A DNA stretch of 64,000 bases from Turneriella sp942492915 (GTDB lineage Bacteria; Spirochaetota; Leptospiria; Turneriellales; Turneriellaceae), in NCBI GenBank assembly GCA_942492915.1, contig OW818662.1:3596001-3660000 (forward strand), read 5' to 3'. The notes below the pieces were generated by a model, which saw only the letters and a list, made by a program, of their open reading frames with translations, was not told the DNA's origin and searched no databases. A program made the translations under genes and the position numbers. Shown here piece after piece: positions 61,716 through 64,000 of this stretch (positions within the stretch are counted from its first letter, which is position 1; every line of letters starts with the position of its first letter).

Positions 61716-64000
61716 AAGCAAAGTTTACAGCATTAGCGGCGATCATGATGTTGGGCTCGGCCTGTACGGCGAGGCCAAAACTCGAGCTCGATGTCACGGC
61801 AAAAGACCTCACTGCGCCGACCGTGTTGTCTATTTCGCCGGCGAACGGAGCGACCGAAGTCAGCGACAAGCCGGTTATTCGCATCACCTTCAGCGAAACC
61901 ATGGAGATATCAACGCTCAATAGTGCGACAGTGCGCTTGCTGAGTTCTGAAGGCAATGTGCAGGCGACGCTTTACAGTTATGATAGCACGACCAATACAC
62001 TGGTGGTCAGCGTCGCGACGGTGCTCTCGACAAATACGCAGTATACCATTTCGCTGAGCTCGCAGGTTAAAGACAGTGCGGGCAACGCGTTGCAGGCGCA
62101 AACCTATTCGTTCACCACAGACGTCTGCCCCAAGAGCAAACAGGGCAATCTCGTTTTGAATGGACTCGTCTCTGCGATGGTGAAGATACAGTGTACTCTG
62201 TACGTGGCAGGTAGCTTTACGCGTGTCTCGACGCAAACGCCTTACGGTACCGTCATCGACGGCACCTCGGGCAATGTAGACCCGCAGTTTAGGCCGCCGC
62301 TCTTTAACGGCAACGTCAAAGTAGTCATTTCAGATGGGTCGAGCGGCTGGTACGTCGGCGGGTCATTCACGCACATTAACGGCGTGTCGCGGCCCTACAT
62401 TGCCAGACTTTCACAATACGGCGAGCTACTCAGCTTTAACCCTGGCGCGAACGCCGTCGTGACTACAATGCTTATCGACAGTTCGGGCACGTTATATGTT
62501 GGCGGCCAATTTACCGAGATCGGCGGGGCCACCCGGGGCAGGCTCGCCGCATTTGATTCGTCGGGCAATCTCATAGACTGGAACCCCGATGCTTCAGCCC
62601 CTGTATCGGCGCTCGTTCGTGACGCGGCGCAGAATATTTACGTCGGTGGCAACTTCGTGACGATAGCAGGCCAGTCACGTACCCGTCTCGCGGCGTTTGA
62701 CAGCTCGCGCAATATCCTCGCCTGGAACCCGGCAGCGAACAACCAGGTCGAAACTATGGTGCACGTTTCAGGAGCTATCTACATCGGCGGATATTTTACG
62801 CAGGTCAATGCAACGGCGCGAAACCGGCTGGCTGCGGTGACTACCGCGGGCGCGCTGCAGTCGTGGGATCCAAATGCGAACGGCATAGTGCATGTACTCA
62901 CGGCAGTCGGCTCGACAATCTATATGGGTGGGGCCTTTACCAATGTAAAAGCTACGACCCGCCAATACGTCGCTGCAGTGACAACCGGCGATGCGCTGGC
63001 TGCATGGAACCCCGAAGTGAATGGCACAGTCTATGCCTTGTCATACGGAGCCTCGACGATGTACGTCGGGGGCGCATTCAGCACTATGGGTTGTGCAGCG
63101 GGTTGCACAGTAATACCCAGCGTCAGCCGCAACCGTGCTGCGGCAGTCAGGCTTGACGGCACCGTAAAAGCCTGGCATCCCGATTTTAACGGCAATGTCG
63201 TGACCCTCGCGGCAGATGGCTTCAACGTTTTCGCCGCAGGCGAATTTTCTGGGCTCGGTGGCTCGACGCGAAACTATGCAGCCGCTTTCGACACTGCCGG
63301 TCGTCTGCAGAATTGGCACCCAGACCTGAATGGCGCGGCACAGGCAATGATTGCTGCGAGCAATAATAAGTCGATCTATATTGCCGGGGCATTCACCACA
63401 GCCGGCGGCACAACGCGCAACCGTGCCGTGCAGTTCGACCTTGGGGGAGAGCTTCTGGCGTTTGACCCAAACACGGGCGGTTCTGTTTTTTCGCTCGCCA
63501 CCGATGGCACGAATATGTACCTCGGTGGGGTCTTTACAACAGTCGGTGGCACGGGGCGCAACTACATTGCCAAAGTTAACGCCAGCTCGGGAGCACTCGA
63601 TGCCGGTTTTAACCCTGGAACCAATAACACCGTCAGCGCGCTCGCGATTTCGGGTACCACACTGTACGTCGGCGGCGGTTTTACGCAGCTCGCGGCCACG
63701 GCACGCAGCCGCGTCGGCGCAGTCTCGACGGCAGATGGTTCACTATTGCCGTTTAATCCGAATTCAAATTCGACTGTTTCGACCATTGCAGTCTCTGGAG
63801 CGACTGTCTACCTCGGTGGCAGTTTTACGACGATTGCCGGCAGCCCGAGAAACTATCTCGCCGCGTTCGATACAGCGGGTAATCTGCAAACATGGAACCC
63901 CGATGCCAATTCTTCTGTGGCTTCATTGCACATCAATGGCAGCACGATTTACGCTGGCGGCGGGTTCACGACAGTTGGCTCGGCAAGCAGGTCGGGACTC
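61712..64000 (+). CDS. Giant surface lipoprotein with Ig-like domain and 13 propeller-type repeats (partial)
   Basis: The frame is open to the window end, giving 763 residues so far. Lipobox GSAC with Cys18, then a Big_5-like Ig domain (about 30-140) with SPANGATEVSDKPVIRITFS, then about 13 repeats of roughly 46 residues with the consensus YVGGxFTxxxGxxRxxLAAxDxxGxLxxWNP. Repeat 7 has an extra Cys-containing insert (GCAAGC). The last is cut by the window edge. This should be a surface-anchored propeller, the partner of the barrel protein upstream. Ligand unknown. Confidence 0.85.
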   Translation, partial: MKAKFTALAAIMMLGSACTARPKLELDVTAKDLTAPTVLSISPANGATEVSDKPVIRITFSETMEISTLNSATVRLLSSEGNVQATLYSYDSTTNTLVVSVATVLSTNTQYTISLSSQVKDSAGNALQAQTYSFTTDVCPKSKQGNLVLNGLVSAMVKIQCTLYVAGSFTRVSTQTPYGTVIDGTSGNVDPQFRPPLFNGNVKVVISDGSSGWYVGGSFTHINGVSRPYIARLSQYGELLSFNPGANAVVTTMLIDSSGTLYVGGQFTEIGGATRGRLAAFDSSGNLIDWNPDASAPVSALVRDAAQNIYVGGNFVTIAGQSRTRLAAFDSSRNILAWNPAANNQVETMVHVSGAIYIGGYFTQVNATARNRLAAVTTAGALQSWDPNANGIVHVLTAVGSTIYMGGAFTNVKATTRQYVAAVTTGDALAAWNPEVNGTVYALSYGASTMYVGGAFSTMGCAAGCTVIPSVSRNRAAAVRLDGTVKAWHPDFNGNVVTLAADGFNVFAAGEFSGLGGSTRNYAAAFDTAGRLQNWHPDLNGAAQAMIAASNNKSIYIAGAFTTAGGTTRNRAVQFDLGGELLAFDPNTGGSVFSLATDGTNMYLGGVFTTVGGTGRNYIAKVNASSGALDAGFNPGTNNTVSALAISGTTLYVGGGFTQLAATARSRVGAVSTADGSLLPFNPNSNSTVSTIAVSGATVYLGGSFTTIAGSPRNYLAAFDTAGNLQTWNPDANSSVASLHINGSTIYAGGGFTTVGSASRSGL

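Noticed and set aside
61850..64000. Regular DNA repeats that could suggest a CRISPR array or satellite
   Set aside because: Unit length is about 138 bases, the reading frame is continuous, and the repeats vary at third positions, so this is a protein repeat.

Overview
This 64-kb window reads as a Gram-negative, diderm spirochaete of the Leptospiraceae type; a Turneriella- or Leptonema-like organism fits best. The clues are a flhB-flhA-flhF-flhG flagellar block, an OmpL47-type surface protein, many spirochaete-style lipoproteins, beta-barrel outer-membrane proteins and a SpoIIE-type phosphatase with TPR repeats. Base composition looks slightly GC-rich by eye; I did not compute it. No rRNA, tRNA, CRISPR array, transposase or prophage was seen.

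Layout. 1-4437: an envelope-transport cluster (end of an RND/MMPL exporter, a LolA-like periplasmic protein, a porin-like barrel) and a MATE exporter. 4514-10497: flagellar export and GTPase/ATPase genes. 10529-15762: a DMT exporter, a HEAT-like lipoprotein, an OmpL47-like protein behind a long structured leader, a DUF1175 protein and a small lipoprotein. 15791-25885: a long minus-strand run with a zinc-finger protein, AEC carrier, PAP2-like enzyme, gltB, gltD, DUF2804 protein and hslV. 26030-29265: a tightly coupled minus-strand redox operon made of a CrtI-like oxidoreductase, a 45-residue membrane microprotein, a ferric-reductase-like flavoprotein and a periplasmic cytochrome b5. 29457-36064: aroC, a DUF1761 protein divergent from a PF10118 protein, an antiporter, a sterol-desaturase-like enzyme and an OmpA lipoprotein. 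36213-44398: cytochrome P450, serine hydrolase, beta-propeller lipoprotein, secernin-like peptidase, glycerate-kinase-like protein and mnmG. 44474-47947 and 60582-64000 hold two copies of one module: a CsgG-like/beta-barrel protein whose stop overlaps the start of a large surface lipoprotein. 48156-60469 is mixed metabolism: hydrolase, SRPBCC, a fused NmrA-like/TIGR02450 protein, three SDR-type proteins, tautomerase, amine oxidase, rRNA methyltransferase, SpoIIE phosphatase and alcohol dehydrogenase.

Two themes go beyond the gene list. First, long perfect hairpins with 3-4-base loops sit exactly on gene borders and use the coding sequence itself: at the start of the porin gene (1674-1715), at the end of the MATE gene (4426-4464), between convergent genes (10500-10541, 32158-32190, 55914-55931), and as a looser inverted repeat around the start codon of the glycerate-kinase-like gene (41599-41647). 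Most lack a T-tract. Second, several neighbouring genes are linked by ATGA-type overlaps, which supports treating the redox operon and the two surface modules as functional units. The redox operon and the duplicated surface module are the best candidates for undescribed systems.
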